A stretch of 33,903 nucleotides of DNA from the NCBI RefSeq assembly GCF_000691865.1, contig NZ_JMIO01000018.1, positions 1 to 33,903 of the forward strand. Reading direction: 5' to 3'. Made by a program: the position numbers and the translations under genes. Positions 14,860-24,057 of this stretch are shown here, piece after piece; position 1 is the stretch's first letter, and each line of letters starts with the position of its first letter. Source of the stretch: Methanoculleus sp. MH98A (lineage in GTDB: Archaea; Halobacteriota; Methanomicrobia; Methanomicrobiales; Methanoculleaceae). The notes under the pieces were generated by a model. That model made no database searches. It had not been told where the DNA came from and saw only the letters and a program-made list of their open reading frames with translations.

Positions 14860-17800
14860 ACTCCGGATGCGCAACTTCAAGCGCTTCCGCGACCAGGAAA
14901 TCGTGTTTCAGGACGGTATCACGGGGATCGTCGGGAACAACGGGACAGGTAAGAGCAGCATCGTCTCCGCCGTCCTCTTCGCCCTCTATGGCCTGCAGGG
15001 CACCGGGCTCGACGGGGATTATGTCGTCAGTTCCTTTGCGGGACCGCAGGATGTCTGCGAGGTTCGCCTGGACTTCTCGGTCGGCGGCAACGAGTACGCC
15101 GTCGTCCGCAAATTCAAACGCCGGCCCTCCTCGACCCTTCACGAGGCAAACCTCTACCTGAACCAGAAACTCCTCGCAAGCAGCGTCCAGAAGGTGGGGC
15201 AGGAGGTGCAGCGGATCGTCGGCATGGGCCCGGGCGATTTCCGCAACACCATCTACGCCGGGCAGAAGGAACTCCTTGCCCTGCTCGAGACCCGTGCCGG
15301 ATCCCGGAAGGACTGGTTCATGCAGGTGCTGGGCATCGATTACCTCAAGAAGGACAGCATGGAGCACCTCAAGTCGATCATCGATGCCCGGGAAGGGAGC
15401 TGCCGCGAGCTCTCCGGCCGGCTCCAGGAACTGGATGCCGAAGGGGTTCGCGGCCGCCTTGCGGCGCTCCGCACGGATCTCGCCGGGGCGGAGGAGGAGG
15501 CAAAGAAGGCCCTGGGGAGAGAGACGGCTGCCGCGGAGGGGCTCGATGGTGCGCGCACGGAGCGCGACCGGCTACTCTCCGTGCGCGAGCGCTACCTGCA
15601 CCTTGCACGGGAAGAGGAAGTGCTCGCGGCCGAGATCGAACGGCTCCGCACTGAGTGCCGGGAGACGGAGGAGGAGATAGCCGAACGTCAACGGCTGCAG
15701 GGCGAACTCGAAGGGCTCGCCCTCCTTGCCGACCGCTACGAGGCCCTGAAAGCCGAAGCGGCCGCGATGGCCGGGGAGAAGGAGCTCGCCGACCGCCTGA
15801 CCCTCGAAGCGAACGCTGCGGAGGAGCGGGTCAGGGAGTACGGCGAGCGCCGCACGAAGGTCGAGGCGGAACTCGCCGCGCTTGCAAAGGACGAAAAGGC
15901 GGTTGCCGGTCTCGAACGAGACGTCGCTGAGTGGCAGAGCCTCCGCGATCGCATCGCTGCAATGAAAGCACTCCAGCCGGAGTACGATGCCCTCCGCGAA
16001 GAACTCACGCGCATGGACGAGCGGTTCGCCCAGATCGAGCGGCGTGTCGGGGAGAACCGGACGGAGATCGAGAAGATCGAGGAGAAGGCCGGGCGTCTCC
16101 GCGCGCTTGAAGAGGAACTCGGGGGTTACGACACCCTTCTGGCCCGCGAAGAGGTGTTTCTCCGGGCCCAGGAGCTTGCCCGCCAGGAGGAGCGGTGCCT
16201 GCGGGAGGTCGACGCGGCTTTTGAAGAGATGAGTCCCCTCGAGAGCGAGATTGCCGGGCTTGCCCGGCAGCTTGCCGGGATGGATTCCATCGAAGAGCAG
16301 ATCGAATCCGCGGAGAGCCGGAAAGACTACCTGACCTCGCGAATCAGTGCGTGCGCTGAGCGGCAGGAGGCGATCCGCGAGGAGATCCGAAGGCTTGCCG
16401 AACACCGGGCGGAGATCCTTGCCGCCGGCCCGGAGGGATCGTGCCCGACGTGCCACCAGGGCCTCGGCGACCATTACGAGGAACTGGTCGGCGATCTTGC
16501 AGATGCCGCCGCGGCGATGCAGAAGACGCTCGCCGACCTCGAGGGCGAGCATGCGAGGGCGACCGCCGACCGCGAGAGCCTCGCCGCCGCGCTGAAGGAT
16601 CTTTACGGGCAGCGCACCGCCTCGCAGCGCTTAAAAGAGCAGCACGCGCTTTATTCGTCCAGGTACGAGCAGAGCGCGAGCGTCGGAGAGCGGTGGCGGG
16701 CCGAGGCGGAGGGGCACCGTGCGGCGATGCGGGCGCTCGGGGTGGAGGAGTACGACCCGGAGGCGCACGCCGCGCTCAAAGAGCGGATCCGTGCTCTCTC
16801 CGAGAAACGGGCGGCGGCCGATACCCTCCGGGGCGAATGCAGCCGCCTCCCCTCCCTCCAGGAGGAACGTCAGCGGCTCATCGGCGACGTCGAGGACTAC
16901 CTCACCCGCAAAGAGGAACTTGAAGCGAAGGTATCGCGGCTCGGGTTCGACCCGGCGGCCCTGCAGCGGCTGGAAGCCGAGGCGCAGGCGCTCGAGCCGT
17001 CTTACCGGGCTTACGCGGAAGCACAGGCCCGGCTTCTGCGGCGGCCGGCGCTGGAAGAGGAACTGCAGGGCATCTCCGCACGAATCGACGACCTTCGGGA
17101 GAGGCTGCAGGCAATCCGGGACGAACTCGCCCGGCTCTCGTTCGACCCCGACCGGTTCGCACGCCAGAGCGAGGAGTGCGGGCGTGCCGAAACAGCGCAC
17201 CGGAGAGCGTTCGAACTCCGCGTCCGCCTTGAAGAAGTCCCGAGGCTGGTCGAGGCGCTGGAGGCGAAGCGGACCCTCCTCGCGACCAGGGAGGCCGAAC
17301 TGCTCCGGGTCGGGGAGGCCGTCAAGGAACTCGGGTTTACCGAAGAGGCGGTCACGGCGGCAGAGGGGCGGGTCGCGAACTGCGAACGGGACCTCACGGC
17401 GGCGCGGGAGCAGAGATCCGCCGTTGCTTTCCGGATAAACAGCCTTAAGATGGATATCGAGAAAGAGACAGGGAGACTCTCGCGTGCGGCCGACCTCGTC
17501 AGGCACCGGGAGGCGCTCACCGAGGAGATCGGGCGGCTGAAACTGACCCGGTCGCTGATCAAAGAGTATGCCGATTACCTTCTCCAGGTGGTCAGGGACC
17601 GGATCGAGGAGGAGGCGGGGAGGGTGCTTGCGGAGATCACCGACGGGCGCTACGGCACGGTGATGCTGGACGACGACTTTACCGTCCTCGTCCACGACAT
17701 GGGAGACGACTACCCGGCCGACCGGTTCAGCGGCGGCGAGCAGGACGATATCGCCATCGCTCTCCGGGTGGCGCTCTCGCGGTTCCTCGCCGAGGTGAAC

Positions 17801-18019
17801 GAGGTGCACGACTCCACGTTCCTGATCTTCGACGAGATCTTCGGGAGCCAGGATGAGGGGCGGCGGAATAACCTTCTCCGGGCGCTCCGAACCCAGGAGG
17901 CTTACTTCCCCCAGATCCTCCTGATATCCCACATCACCGAGGTTCAGGACGAGTTCTCGACGACGCTGATGGTCGAGATGGGCACAGACCAGGCAAGCAG
18001 GGTCAGGGAGTTCGAATGA
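14846..18019 (+). CDS. rad50: DNA double-strand-break repair ATPase Rad50
   Basis: 1057 residues from a GTG inside the end of mre11. This SMC-like ATPase tethers DNA ends and controls Mre11. Seen: Walker A GNNGTGKSS at 30-38, the Q-loop in AGQKELLALLE, and two long heptad-rich coiled coils of about 300-370 residues each. They flank the zinc hook CPTC (Cys533, Cys536). The C-terminal lobe has signature FSGGEQDD from 961 and Walker B STFLIFDE with D996 and E997, then a D-loop GSQDEG. It is longer than the roughly 880-residue Pyrococcus protein because of the coiled coils. Stop overlaps the nurA ATG (ATGA). High GC and many Glu/Arg codons are expected for a coiled coil here. Confidence 0.96.
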   Translation: MLLNKLRMRNFKRFRDQEIVFQDGITGIVGNNGTGKSSIVSAVLFALYGLQGTGLDGDYVVSSFAGPQDVCEVRLDFSVGGNEYAVVRKFKRRPSSTLHEANLYLNQKLLASSVQKVGQEVQRIVGMGPGDFRNTIYAGQKELLALLETRAGSRKDWFMQVLGIDYLKKDSMEHLKSIIDAREGSCRELSGRLQELDAEGVRGRLAALRTDLAGAEEEAKKALGRETAAAEGLDGARTERDRLLSVRERYLHLAREEEVLAAEIERLRTECRETEEEIAERQRLQGELEGLALLADRYEALKAEAAAMAGEKELADRLTLEANAAEERVREYGERRTKVEAELAALAKDEKAVAGLERDVAEWQSLRDRIAAMKALQPEYDALREELTRMDERFAQIERRVGENRTEIEKIEEKAGRLRALEEELGGYDTLLAREEVFLRAQELARQEERCLREVDAAFEEMSPLESEIAGLARQLAGMDSIEEQIESAESRKDYLTSRISACAERQEAIREEIRRLAEHRAEILAAGPEGSCPTCHQGLGDHYEELVGDLADAAAAMQKTLADLEGEHARATADRESLAAALKDLYGQRTASQRLKEQHALYSSRYEQSASVGERWRAEAEGHRAAMRALGVEEYDPEAHAALKERIRALSEKRAAADTLRGECSRLPSLQEERQRLIGDVEDYLTRKEELEAKVSRLGFDPAALQRLEAEAQALEPSYRAYAEAQARLLRRPALEEELQGISARIDDLRERLQAIRDELARLSFDPDRFARQSEECGRAETAHRRAFELRVRLEEVPRLVEALEAKRTLLATREAELLRVGEAVKELGFTEEAVTAAEGRVANCERDLTAAREQRSAVAFRINSLKMDIEKETGRLSRAADLVRHREALTEEIGRLKLTRSLIKEYADYLLQVVRDRIEEEAGRVLAEITDGRYGTVMLDDDFTVLVHDMGDDYPADRFSGGEQDDIAIALRVALSRFLAEVNEVHDSTFLIFDEIFGSQDEGRRNNLLRALRTQEAYFPQILLISHITEVQDEFSTTLMVEMGTDQASRVREFE

Positions 18020-19056
18020 CCGATCCGAATACCGTTTACCGGGACGCGATCCGGCGGATCACAGGCCGAATCCGCGAGTACGCCCCGCCGGACCTTGCCG
18101 GGCGGTTCGCGGCCGCCGGCGGGTTTAATACATCATCCTACCGCCGTTGCCGACCCAGGTTCGACGGGGCGGTCTGCGCGGTGGACGGGAGCAACACCGT
18201 CATCCTCGATGCAGGCAGTTTTGCCGTTGCCGGCGTCCGGGCATCGGTCAGCTCGTATGCGGACGGTTCGCGCCTCCACCACCGGACGACGCCTCTCCAC
18301 ATCGTCACGGTCAACCCGGGGACGGGGAACGAGGACTTCGACGAGATCTATCACGACTGCTTCCACTGCACCCCGAAGGTGCACCTCGACCACGACGACC
18401 CGGTCCGGAACACCGCCGTCATACGGGATACCCTTGAGTTCTGGGCGGCGACGGAGATGGCCGCGGAGCTCGATGCCGGCGACCTCATCGTCCTCGACGG
18501 CACGCTCCAGGTCCGCCACGCAAGCCACGACGAGGTCGTCGAGAAACTCCTGAACCTCTGCAACCTCCGGGGGGTGCTGATCGCCGCGGTGACGAAACGG
18601 ACGTCGCTCACCTGGGGCGGGGGATACCCGATCGTCCCGGCGGCGGAAGGGCTTGCACGCGACCTCGGCGTCCCCGGACCCTGGTACCTCTGCGTCTCCG
18701 CCGCCGACGGCCTGATCGACCGGCGGGAGACACGCACCTGGAAGCAGCGGGGCGAGCAGTACGTCGCCCGGCTGCACCCGCGGGCAGAGCGGGCGTTCAA
18801 GGTCGAGATCCCGACATTCTACAGCCCGGAGATGGTCGAACGGGTCTTCTCGGCGCTCGCGGCCTACGCCGACGACGGGAGGGTTGCAGGCTACCCGTAC
18901 CCGCTCCTGGACGCCCACCTCACCACCAAGATCGGGAAGGATGCGGTCGAGCAGGTCCGCCAGGACATCATCCGGGACATGGACCGGCTCGGCATGAGCC
19001 TTGTCGACTACACCGGCATCTTTGGTGACTATCATGACGAGTTTGACCGATATTGA
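18016..19056 (+). CDS. nurA: NurA nuclease, DNA end resection
   Basis: 346 residues. NurA is a manganese-dependent 5'-to-3' nuclease that works with the HerA translocase to resect breaks prepared by Mre11-Rad50. The motif AVDGSN with D57 begins the RNase H-like active site. Further acidic residues are in ELDAGDLIVLDGTL (second catalytic strand) and YPYPLLDAHLTTKIG near the end, as in the family. No membrane segment or signal is present. ATG overlaps the rad50 stop by 4 nt, and the 3' end overlaps herA by about 23 nt. Identification rests on these motifs plus the gene order mre11-rad50-nurA-herA, which is well known in archaea. Confidence 0.9.
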   Translation: MTDPNTVYRDAIRRITGRIREYAPPDLAGRFAAAGGFNTSSYRRCRPRFDGAVCAVDGSNTVILDAGSFAVAGVRASVSSYADGSRLHHRTTPLHIVTVNPGTGNEDFDEIYHDCFHCTPKVHLDHDDPVRNTAVIRDTLEFWAATEMAAELDAGDLIVLDGTLQVRHASHDEVVEKLLNLCNLRGVLIAAVTKRTSLTWGGGYPIVPAAEGLARDLGVPGPWYLCVSAADGLIDRRETRTWKQRGEQYVARLHPRAERAFKVEIPTFYSPEMVERVFSALAAYADDGRVAGYPYPLLDAHLTTKIGKDAVEQVRQDIIRDMDRLGMSLVDYTGIFGDYHDEFDRY

Positions 19057-20632
19057 CGGCGACGACGCCTCGAAATACCGGCTGATCGGTGACCGGGTGC
19101 TCGGTTACCGGTTTGCCGTCCCCCACGATGCGGAACTCTATCTCGGGGACGTGCTGAAGATCACGGACAGTGTCAAAGGGCTGACGTTCTTTGCGAAGGT
19201 GAACGACCTCCTCCACGACTGCAACTTCTCCGACCCGAAGTGGGACACGCGCCCCCATACCGAGCACTTCTACGGGATCGGGGAGAATGTCTTCATCCTC
19301 GTCGAGGCAACGCCCCTCGGGTACGTCGGAGAAGACGGCACCTTCCGCAAACCCCGGACGCTCCCCGCGAAGTTCTCCCGCGTCGAGCGCCCGGAGTCGC
19401 GCGATTTCGCGTTCCTCGCGCAGGTGATGGGCGAGATCGAGGTCGGCGTGATGAAGACCGGCCAGGGCGTCTTGAAGGACGTCAGGGTGGCGCTCCACGC
19501 GCAGGTGATGCGCCAGCACATGGGCGTCTTTGCGACGACCGGTATGGGGAAGAGCAACTTCATGAAGGTCTTCTGTGCCTCCTGCATGAGGGCACGCGAG
19601 TTCGGGCTCCTCATCGTCGACCCGCACGGCGAGTACGTGGCGGGAGGACGGTCGTCGAGCGGAGAGACTACCATGGGGCTCCTGCATTACCAGGCCGGCC
19701 GTGACGGACTCGAGGTCTTCTCCACCCGGCCGGAGGAGTTCAGGCGGAAGTACCACTTAAACCAGCTCTACCTGGACTACGACGACTTCAGGGCGCCCGA
19801 TCTCCTCCTCCTCTACGAGCACTCGCCGCCCCAGCGCGAGGTCGTGGAGATGCTCGAGAGCACGCCCGGTTCCGAGGTTATCGACTTCTTCCAGAGCACC
19901 GATTTCGCGACCTTCGACGCCGAGACCTACACCGGCCGGCACCCCCGGATTGCAAACGACTTAAAGAACTTCTCGCCGAGCACGCTCTCGGTGATGCAGC
20001 GGCGCATCGCGGGCATGATGAACCGGAACCGGGGCTTCTTCCGGAGGCAGGGGTCCTCGATCCCGGATGTCATGAAGGCGCTCCACGAGAACAAAGTCGT
20101 CCTGATCGACATCCCGGGGATGAGCGAGCAGAGCGAACTCTTCGTCCTCTCGATCATAACGCGGAAGATCATGCGCAGCCACCAGGGCGAGGAGGCCGGG
20201 GGCGAGGAGGAGCCCAGGCAGGTGCTGATCACCATCGAGGAGGCGCAGCGGGTGCTGGGCTCGGGGCTCGGGAATACCAGAACGTTCCGCGAGGCGGCGA
20301 TGGAGGGGCGGAAGTTCGGCGTGGGGCTCTGCGTGGTCACCCAGCAGCCCAAGAACATCGATGCCCGGGTTCTTGCGCAGCTGAACACCTTCGTGGTGAT
20401 GGGGCTCTCCGATCGCGGCGACCGCGACACCATCGCAAGCAGCGCAAAACAGGATCTCTCGCGCCTGGATACCGAGATTCAGACGCTCGAGGCGGGAGAA
20501 GCGGTCATCAGCACCATCGGGATACCCTTCCCGGTGAGCACCCGGATCCATCTCTTCGAGGACTATATCCTGGATCTCAACAGAAAGCCGGCGGCAAAGC
20601 CGATAGACGACGGGCTTGAAAAGACGTTTTAG
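19034..20632 (+). CDS. herA: HerA DNA translocase / helicase
   Basis: 532 residues from ATG 19034, chosen because GGTGA (19024-19028) lies 5 nt upstream; a frame extension to 19001 is not needed. HerA is a hexameric FtsK-like ATPase that drives DNA into NurA. Seen: N-terminal HAS-barrel-like domain (about 1-150), Walker A TTGMGKSN with G170 to S174, Walker B LLIVDPHGEY with D196, a helical insertion, TIEEAQRVLG, and a C-terminal arginine-finger-type segment CVVTQQPKNIDARVLAQLNTFVVMGLSDRGDRD. Length and order are normal. Last gene of the operon; a stem-loop of 6 bp (GGAAAC/GTTTCC, 20660-20677) lies about 28 nt after its stop. Confidence 0.94.
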   Translation: MTSLTDIDGDDASKYRLIGDRVLGYRFAVPHDAELYLGDVLKITDSVKGLTFFAKVNDLLHDCNFSDPKWDTRPHTEHFYGIGENVFILVEATPLGYVGEDGTFRKPRTLPAKFSRVERPESRDFAFLAQVMGEIEVGVMKTGQGVLKDVRVALHAQVMRQHMGVFATTGMGKSNFMKVFCASCMRAREFGLLIVDPHGEYVAGGRSSSGETTMGLLHYQAGRDGLEVFSTRPEEFRRKYHLNQLYLDYDDFRAPDLLLLYEHSPPQREVVEMLESTPGSEVIDFFQSTDFATFDAETYTGRHPRIANDLKNFSPSTLSVMQRRIAGMMNRNRGFFRRQGSSIPDVMKALHENKVVLIDIPGMSEQSELFVLSIITRKIMRSHQGEEAGGEEEPRQVLITIEEAQRVLGSGLGNTRTFREAAMEGRKFGVGLCVVTQQPKNIDARVLAQLNTFVVMGLSDRGDRDTIASSAKQDLSRLDTEIQTLEAGEAVISTIGIPFPVSTRIHLFEDYILDLNRKPAAKPIDDGLEKTF

Positions 20633-20659
20633 AATAGAAACACGAAGGTGATTCGGGCA

Positions 20660-20677
20660 GGAAACCGTACCGTTTCC
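20660..20677 (+). terminator. Stem-loop after herA
   Basis: GGAAAC, 6-nt loop, GTTTCC. It lies in the gap of about 90 nt between the convergent herA and OB-fold genes, with no clear T-run. Confidence 0.35.
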
Positions 20678-20700
20678 GCCGTCCCTTCACTGAATTGCTT

Positions 20701-20717
20701 GACGCCCTCCGGGCGTC
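20701..20717 (-). terminator. Stem-loop just after the OB-fold gene
   Basis: GACGCCC, loop TCC, GGGCGTC: perfect 7-bp stem starting 4 nt beyond the stop of the minus-strand gene at 20722. It could serve both convergent transcripts. Confidence 0.5.
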
Positions 20718-20721
20718 GGAA

Positions 20722-21225
20722 TTACTGATCGTTCTTGATTTTCCGTATGGAGACGCAGTTGACGACCGCTTCTCCGGTCATGATGTAGCGTTTGACGACG
20801 GTTCCGAGCACCTCGACCACATCGCCATTCTGCACGTCTTCTGCCGGCGAGGTGAACATCTTGACCGATATCTCACCGGTCCGGTCGGCGACGAGGTACT
20901 GCGGCCGGTTGAGGAACTGGAAGTAGACCCGCTCGACGACACCCTTTATGCGTATCGGTTCGCCGAGCTTGTTTAAATTGATCTCCCGTATCCGGACATT
21001 CTTTGCTTCCGCTTCATACATCGGCACCAGCGATGCATACTGCTTCTGGCTCATGTAGTTGAGTGCCATGGGTATGAGAAGCAGCATGGCTGCCGCCGGA
21101 ACCGTCCAAAACAGCGAGTATATATCCCCGGTTGCGAAGACATACACAGCGATCAGGACAATAAAAAAGAGGAAGACGGCCAGTGTAACGGCCGTCACCC
21201 TCACTTTGACATCTCCGATTTGCAT
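20722..21225 (-). CDS. Membrane-anchored OB-fold-like protein, function unknown
   Basis: 167 residues from ATG 21225; the TTG 6 nt earlier is less likely. Two N-terminal membrane helices (about residues 10-32 and 37-57, VTLAVFLFFIVLIAVYVFA and LFWTVPAAAMLLLIPMAL) are followed by a short linker. The C-terminal half then reads NLNKLGEPIRIKGVVERVYFQFLNRPQYLVADRTGEISVKMF and VQNGDVVEVLGTVVKRYIMTGEAVVNCVSI in pieces. That is the strand pattern of an OB-fold, as seen in proteins binding nucleic acid or small ligands. It lies 12 nt after fdhC on the same strand, so it is co-transcribed with the formate channel, yet nothing visible links it to formate. I do not recognise a named family. Confidence 0.75.
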   Translation of the reverse strand: MQIGDVKVRVTAVTLAVFLFFIVLIAVYVFATGDIYSLFWTVPAAAMLLLIPMALNYMSQKQYASLVPMYEAEAKNVRIREINLNKLGEPIRIKGVVERVYFQFLNRPQYLVADRTGEISVKMFTSPAEDVQNGDVVEVLGTVVKRYIMTGEAVVNCVSIRKIKNDQ

Positions 21226-21237
21226 CGTCAATCAGGT

Positions 21238-22110
21238 TTACTTAAGGGCTGCAATTTCCTTTCTGAACGCGACCCAATAGAGAACACCGACGAAGAACAG
21301 ACCGCCGACGATGTTGCCGAGTGTGACCGGGATGATGTTGTTGGTCCACATGGTCACCCAGTTCAGCGTATCGACTGCCTTTGTGGGGTCGATGCCCGTG
21401 CAGAAGATGCCTGCGGGGATAAAGTACATGTTCGCAACGCTGTGCTCAAACCCGCTGGCAACGAAGGCGAAGATCGGGAACCAGATACCAACGATCTTGC
21501 CGATCGCGTCGTCGGCGCATATACCGAGCAGGACAGCAAGGTTGACGAGCCAGTTACAGCCGATTCCCTTGAGGAAGACCGACCAGATCGCCGCGGCACC
21601 GACGTAGCTTGTCTTTGCGGTTGCTATGGCAATCGCTCTCGTGCCGAACGCGGTGAGCGTTGCGGCTCCTGTAGCGTCGAAGCTGGCGTACGGGCCGTAT
21701 GCCACGATATACGCGAAGAGAACCGACCCGACCAGGTTACCGATATATACCCAGACCCAGAGGTTGAGCACGCTTACCCAGCTGACCTTGTGGACGAACG
21801 CCGCCATGGGGGCGAGCATTGCGTCACCGGTGAAGAGCTCGGCACCGGTCATGATTGTGATGATAAGCCCAACAGGGAAGACAGCACCCAGAATGAGCTG
21901 GGAGACACCGGGACTTGCGGCACCGAACCGCATCGCAACGTCGGTTGCCTGGATACCGGTCGAACAGATCGTCGCCAGGGCAGCACCCATCGCGATGAAC
22001 GCTCCGGACAGGATACCACGCAGGAACATGTTCCAGGCAGGCAGTCCGACCTTGTACTTTCCGGCATCACCTGCTTTTGCTACGATAGCAACTGGAGGAT
22101 GGAATACCAT
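21238..22110 (-). CDS. fdhC: Formate channel FdhC (FocA/NirC family)
   Basis: 290 residues with six membrane helices, the normal size for a formate-nitrite transporter subunit; these form pentamers in the cytoplasmic membrane. Family marks: GAFIAMGAAL in helix 1, TGAELFTGDAMLAP with the hydrophobic selectivity loop, KGIGCNWLVNLAVLLG and ASGFEHSVANMYFIPAG, which carries the conserved channel histidine. ATG at 22110 has GAGGTG 8 nt upstream. Formate taken up here would feed FdhAB, encoded upstream on the same strand but separated by about 680 nt. A candidate TATA at 22193-22203 suggests an independent promoter and a leader of about 60 nt. Nitrite as a substrate is unlikely in this setting. Confidence 0.94.
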   Translation of the reverse strand: MVFHPPVAIVAKAGDAGKYKVGLPAWNMFLRGILSGAFIAMGAALATICSTGIQATDVAMRFGAASPGVSQLILGAVFPVGLIITIMTGAELFTGDAMLAPMAAFVHKVSWVSVLNLWVWVYIGNLVGSVLFAYIVAYGPYASFDATGAATLTAFGTRAIAIATAKTSYVGAAAIWSVFLKGIGCNWLVNLAVLLGICADDAIGKIVGIWFPIFAFVASGFEHSVANMYFIPAGIFCTGIDPTKAVDTLNWVTMWTNNIIPVTLGNIVGGLFFVGVLYWVAFRKEIAALK

Positions 22111-22118
22111 TTTTCATA

Positions 22119-22124
22119 CACCTC
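22119..22124 (-). promoter_or_regulatory. Ribosome-binding site of fdhC
   Basis: GAGGTG on the minus strand, 8 nt before the ATG at 22110; it fixes the start. Confidence 0.8.
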
Positions 22125-22755
22125 TCTAAACGTCCTACCTATACCATCAAGTAATTCGAATGGATAGGTCTAGTTAATCAGTAATTTAAGAGTGATATTA
22201 ATAGGTTTCGAAATGATCGCTGTGCGCGGCGAAGATAACCAAAATTCAGGCGTTTATCCCCCCTTTAAGTTAATTCCTGTCGTTAAACACCAAATATCAA
22301 TAAACGATGCTTTTGCTATTACATGCGCAGCCACGCGGAATATATGGGGTTTGAAGCGAGTTTTTGGGCAGGTGTGCGGAGGCGGGCGCGCAGATCCCGC
22401 ATTTTCCACGCGTGCCTGGGCCGGGGTACCGGGCGGGCGATAAAATCGCCACGGATGTATGCGCGTCGCGATCTGCTCAGGGGATCGGCGCCTGTACATC
22501 CCGAATGGTCGTTTTTTATGCAAAGACACGCATTTACGGGTTCCCGATCGTCTTCCGTCCCGTGGCGGGCTCATTTTTTGAGCGGGCTTGACGGTGCCCT
22601 GGCGCCCACCCCCGCCCGGGGGTGCGCTCTGTCATCCCAAAGTTCGGTTCCCGTGAATACCGTGGGATATAGAGGCATCGGCGGGCCTGGAGCGGCGGAC
22701 GGTACGCGGTTACCCCCTTGATCGGACAGGGCACGGCGACAGGATGCAGTTCTGG

Positions 22756-22761
22756 AAAAAA
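22756..22761 (-). terminator. Oligo-T terminator after fdhB
   Basis: T6 on the minus strand about 28 nt beyond the fdhB stop. It supports separate fdhAB and fdhC transcripts. Confidence 0.5.
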
Positions 22762-22788
22762 GGGTCGATGATGAAGGTTTGACGCCGG

Positions 22789-24054
22789 TCAGCGGAAGAT
22801 GTCGAAGATCTGGTCGCTTCCCGTCGCTTCAAGGCGCTTTCTCTCCGCGCTCTCCTCGACCAGAGCCAGTACCGGCGGGGTCATGTCCTCGCCCGGGTGG
22901 AACCCGAAGAGTTCCTCGAGATCGGTCTGGATGGCGTGCATGAAGACCGAGTTCGAGATCTCCACGGGGCAGAGTTCCTCGCACTGGCCGCAGTTGACGC
23001 AGGAATCGGAGATGTGCGCGAACCGGATCAGGTGGAACATGAACGGCGGCGGGATCACGCCGGGTTCGACCAGGTAGTCTTTCCTCGTGCTGCACTCGAC
23101 GCAGTAGCAGATCGGGCAGTTCTCGATGCAGGAGTAGCACTTGATGCACCGGCTCGTCTGCTCCCGAATCTTGTTCAGGCGTTCCGTTCCCTCGCCGAGC
23201 GCCCCGAAGTAGCGCTCCCGCCATTTGTCGCCGAGTTTCAGCATCGCGTTCTCGACCTTGCCGCGGATCTCGACACCCTTGGGGTTCGCGGGCTCGGTGG
23301 CGACCGCTCCGGTCTTCACGGCGGTGTTGAGGAGGTTTGCGCCCTTCTCGGAGCAGACCTCGACGAAGGTAGCGTTTCCGGCTTTCTCCCCGATAACGCC
23401 CCAGTTGCCGCAGGCGAGATCCGCCTGGCGCGGGATCTTGATCTTGCACCGGCGGCAGTTGCTGCGGCGGCCGAGGCCCGGGTCCCCGAGGAGATCCTCC
23501 GACCCCTCTTCGAGTTCGTCTATCGAGATCGAGGCGTGCTCGCCGTCTTTGGTGACGACGATGAACTTTCCTTTGTCGATCTCTTCCTTGACGACGTCGT
23601 CCGGATCGAGGCCGAGCTTCTCCCGGACGATGATCCGCGCCGTCTCCGGCCGGATGGTGCCGCCGCAGTTGAGGCCGATGATGATGATGTTGTCCAGGTT
23701 GACCTGGTTGCGCTTGGCCATCTCGTAGATTGCCTTGACGTCGCAGCCTTTAAGAACGGTTGCGATCCTCATGTTCGGCTCGGTGGCAAGAAGACATCGC
23801 CGCATCTGCTTGGGGAGCAGCAGGGTGCCGCAGTGAAGCGATCCCGCAATCCCCCCGATCTCGGCGGGGTCGGTGATCATGGCCGGCACCGCGTCGTAGA
23901 CGTCCGCACCTTTCCTGACCGCAAAGACCGCGTCGACCATGCCGCTCTCGAGGGCGTGGCGCAGCAGCGCGGTGACCGCCCCGCCGGTCTCCGCCTTCTC
24001 GCGGAGTTCGTCGTCCGTCGTCCATGCATAGAGTAAATCGCCTTTTCCTGCCAT
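22789..24054 (-). CDS. fdhB: F420-dependent formate dehydrogenase, beta subunit
   Basis: 421 residues. FdhB passes electrons from FdhA to coenzyme F420 through FAD and iron-sulfur clusters. It belongs to the FrhB/FdhB family: ETGGAVTALLRHALESG near 22-38, GSLHCGTLL at 71-79 and IIIIGLNCGGT at 123-133, followed by CRRC (Cys200, Cys203) and LACGNWG. Two ferredoxin-type 4Fe-4S motifs follow: CIKCYSCIENCP (Cys303, 306, 309, 313) and CVNCGQCEELCP (Cys352, 355, 358, 362). ATG at 24054 lies 3 nt after the fdhA stop. A GAGGTG site overlaps the fdhA stop region, so the two subunits are translationally coupled. Confidence 0.95.
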   Translation of the reverse strand: MAGKGDLLYAWTTDDELREKAETGGAVTALLRHALESGMVDAVFAVRKGADVYDAVPAMITDPAEIGGIAGSLHCGTLLLPKQMRRCLLATEPNMRIATVLKGCDVKAIYEMAKRNQVNLDNIIIIGLNCGGTIRPETARIIVREKLGLDPDDVVKEEIDKGKFIVVTKDGEHASISIDELEEGSEDLLGDPGLGRRSNCRRCKIKIPRQADLACGNWGVIGEKAGNATFVEVCSEKGANLLNTAVKTGAVATEPANPKGVEIRGKVENAMLKLGDKWRERYFGALGEGTERLNKIREQTSRCIKCYSCIENCPICYCVECSTRKDYLVEPGVIPPPFMFHLIRFAHISDSCVNCGQCEELCPVEISNSVFMHAIQTDLEELFGFHPGEDMTPPVLALVEESAERKRLEATGSDQIFDIFR

Positions 24055-24057
24055 CTC

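Larger units (their letters stand above)
22111..22788. other. Noncoding gap between fdhC and fdhB (about 680 nt)
   Basis: No reading frame here looks like protein. The fdhC-proximal 200 nt are AT-rich, with TATA-like TATTAATAT (22193-22203, minus) and one of the two CTAG sites seen in the window. The rest is GC-rich with stem-loops: GGCGAT-AAA-ATCGCC (22436-22450), GCTCA-TTTTT-TGAGC (22569-22583) and CACCCCC-GCCC-GGGGGTG (22607-22624). It could hold a regulatory RNA or the remains of a gene; no tRNA pattern was found. Confidence 0.6.
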
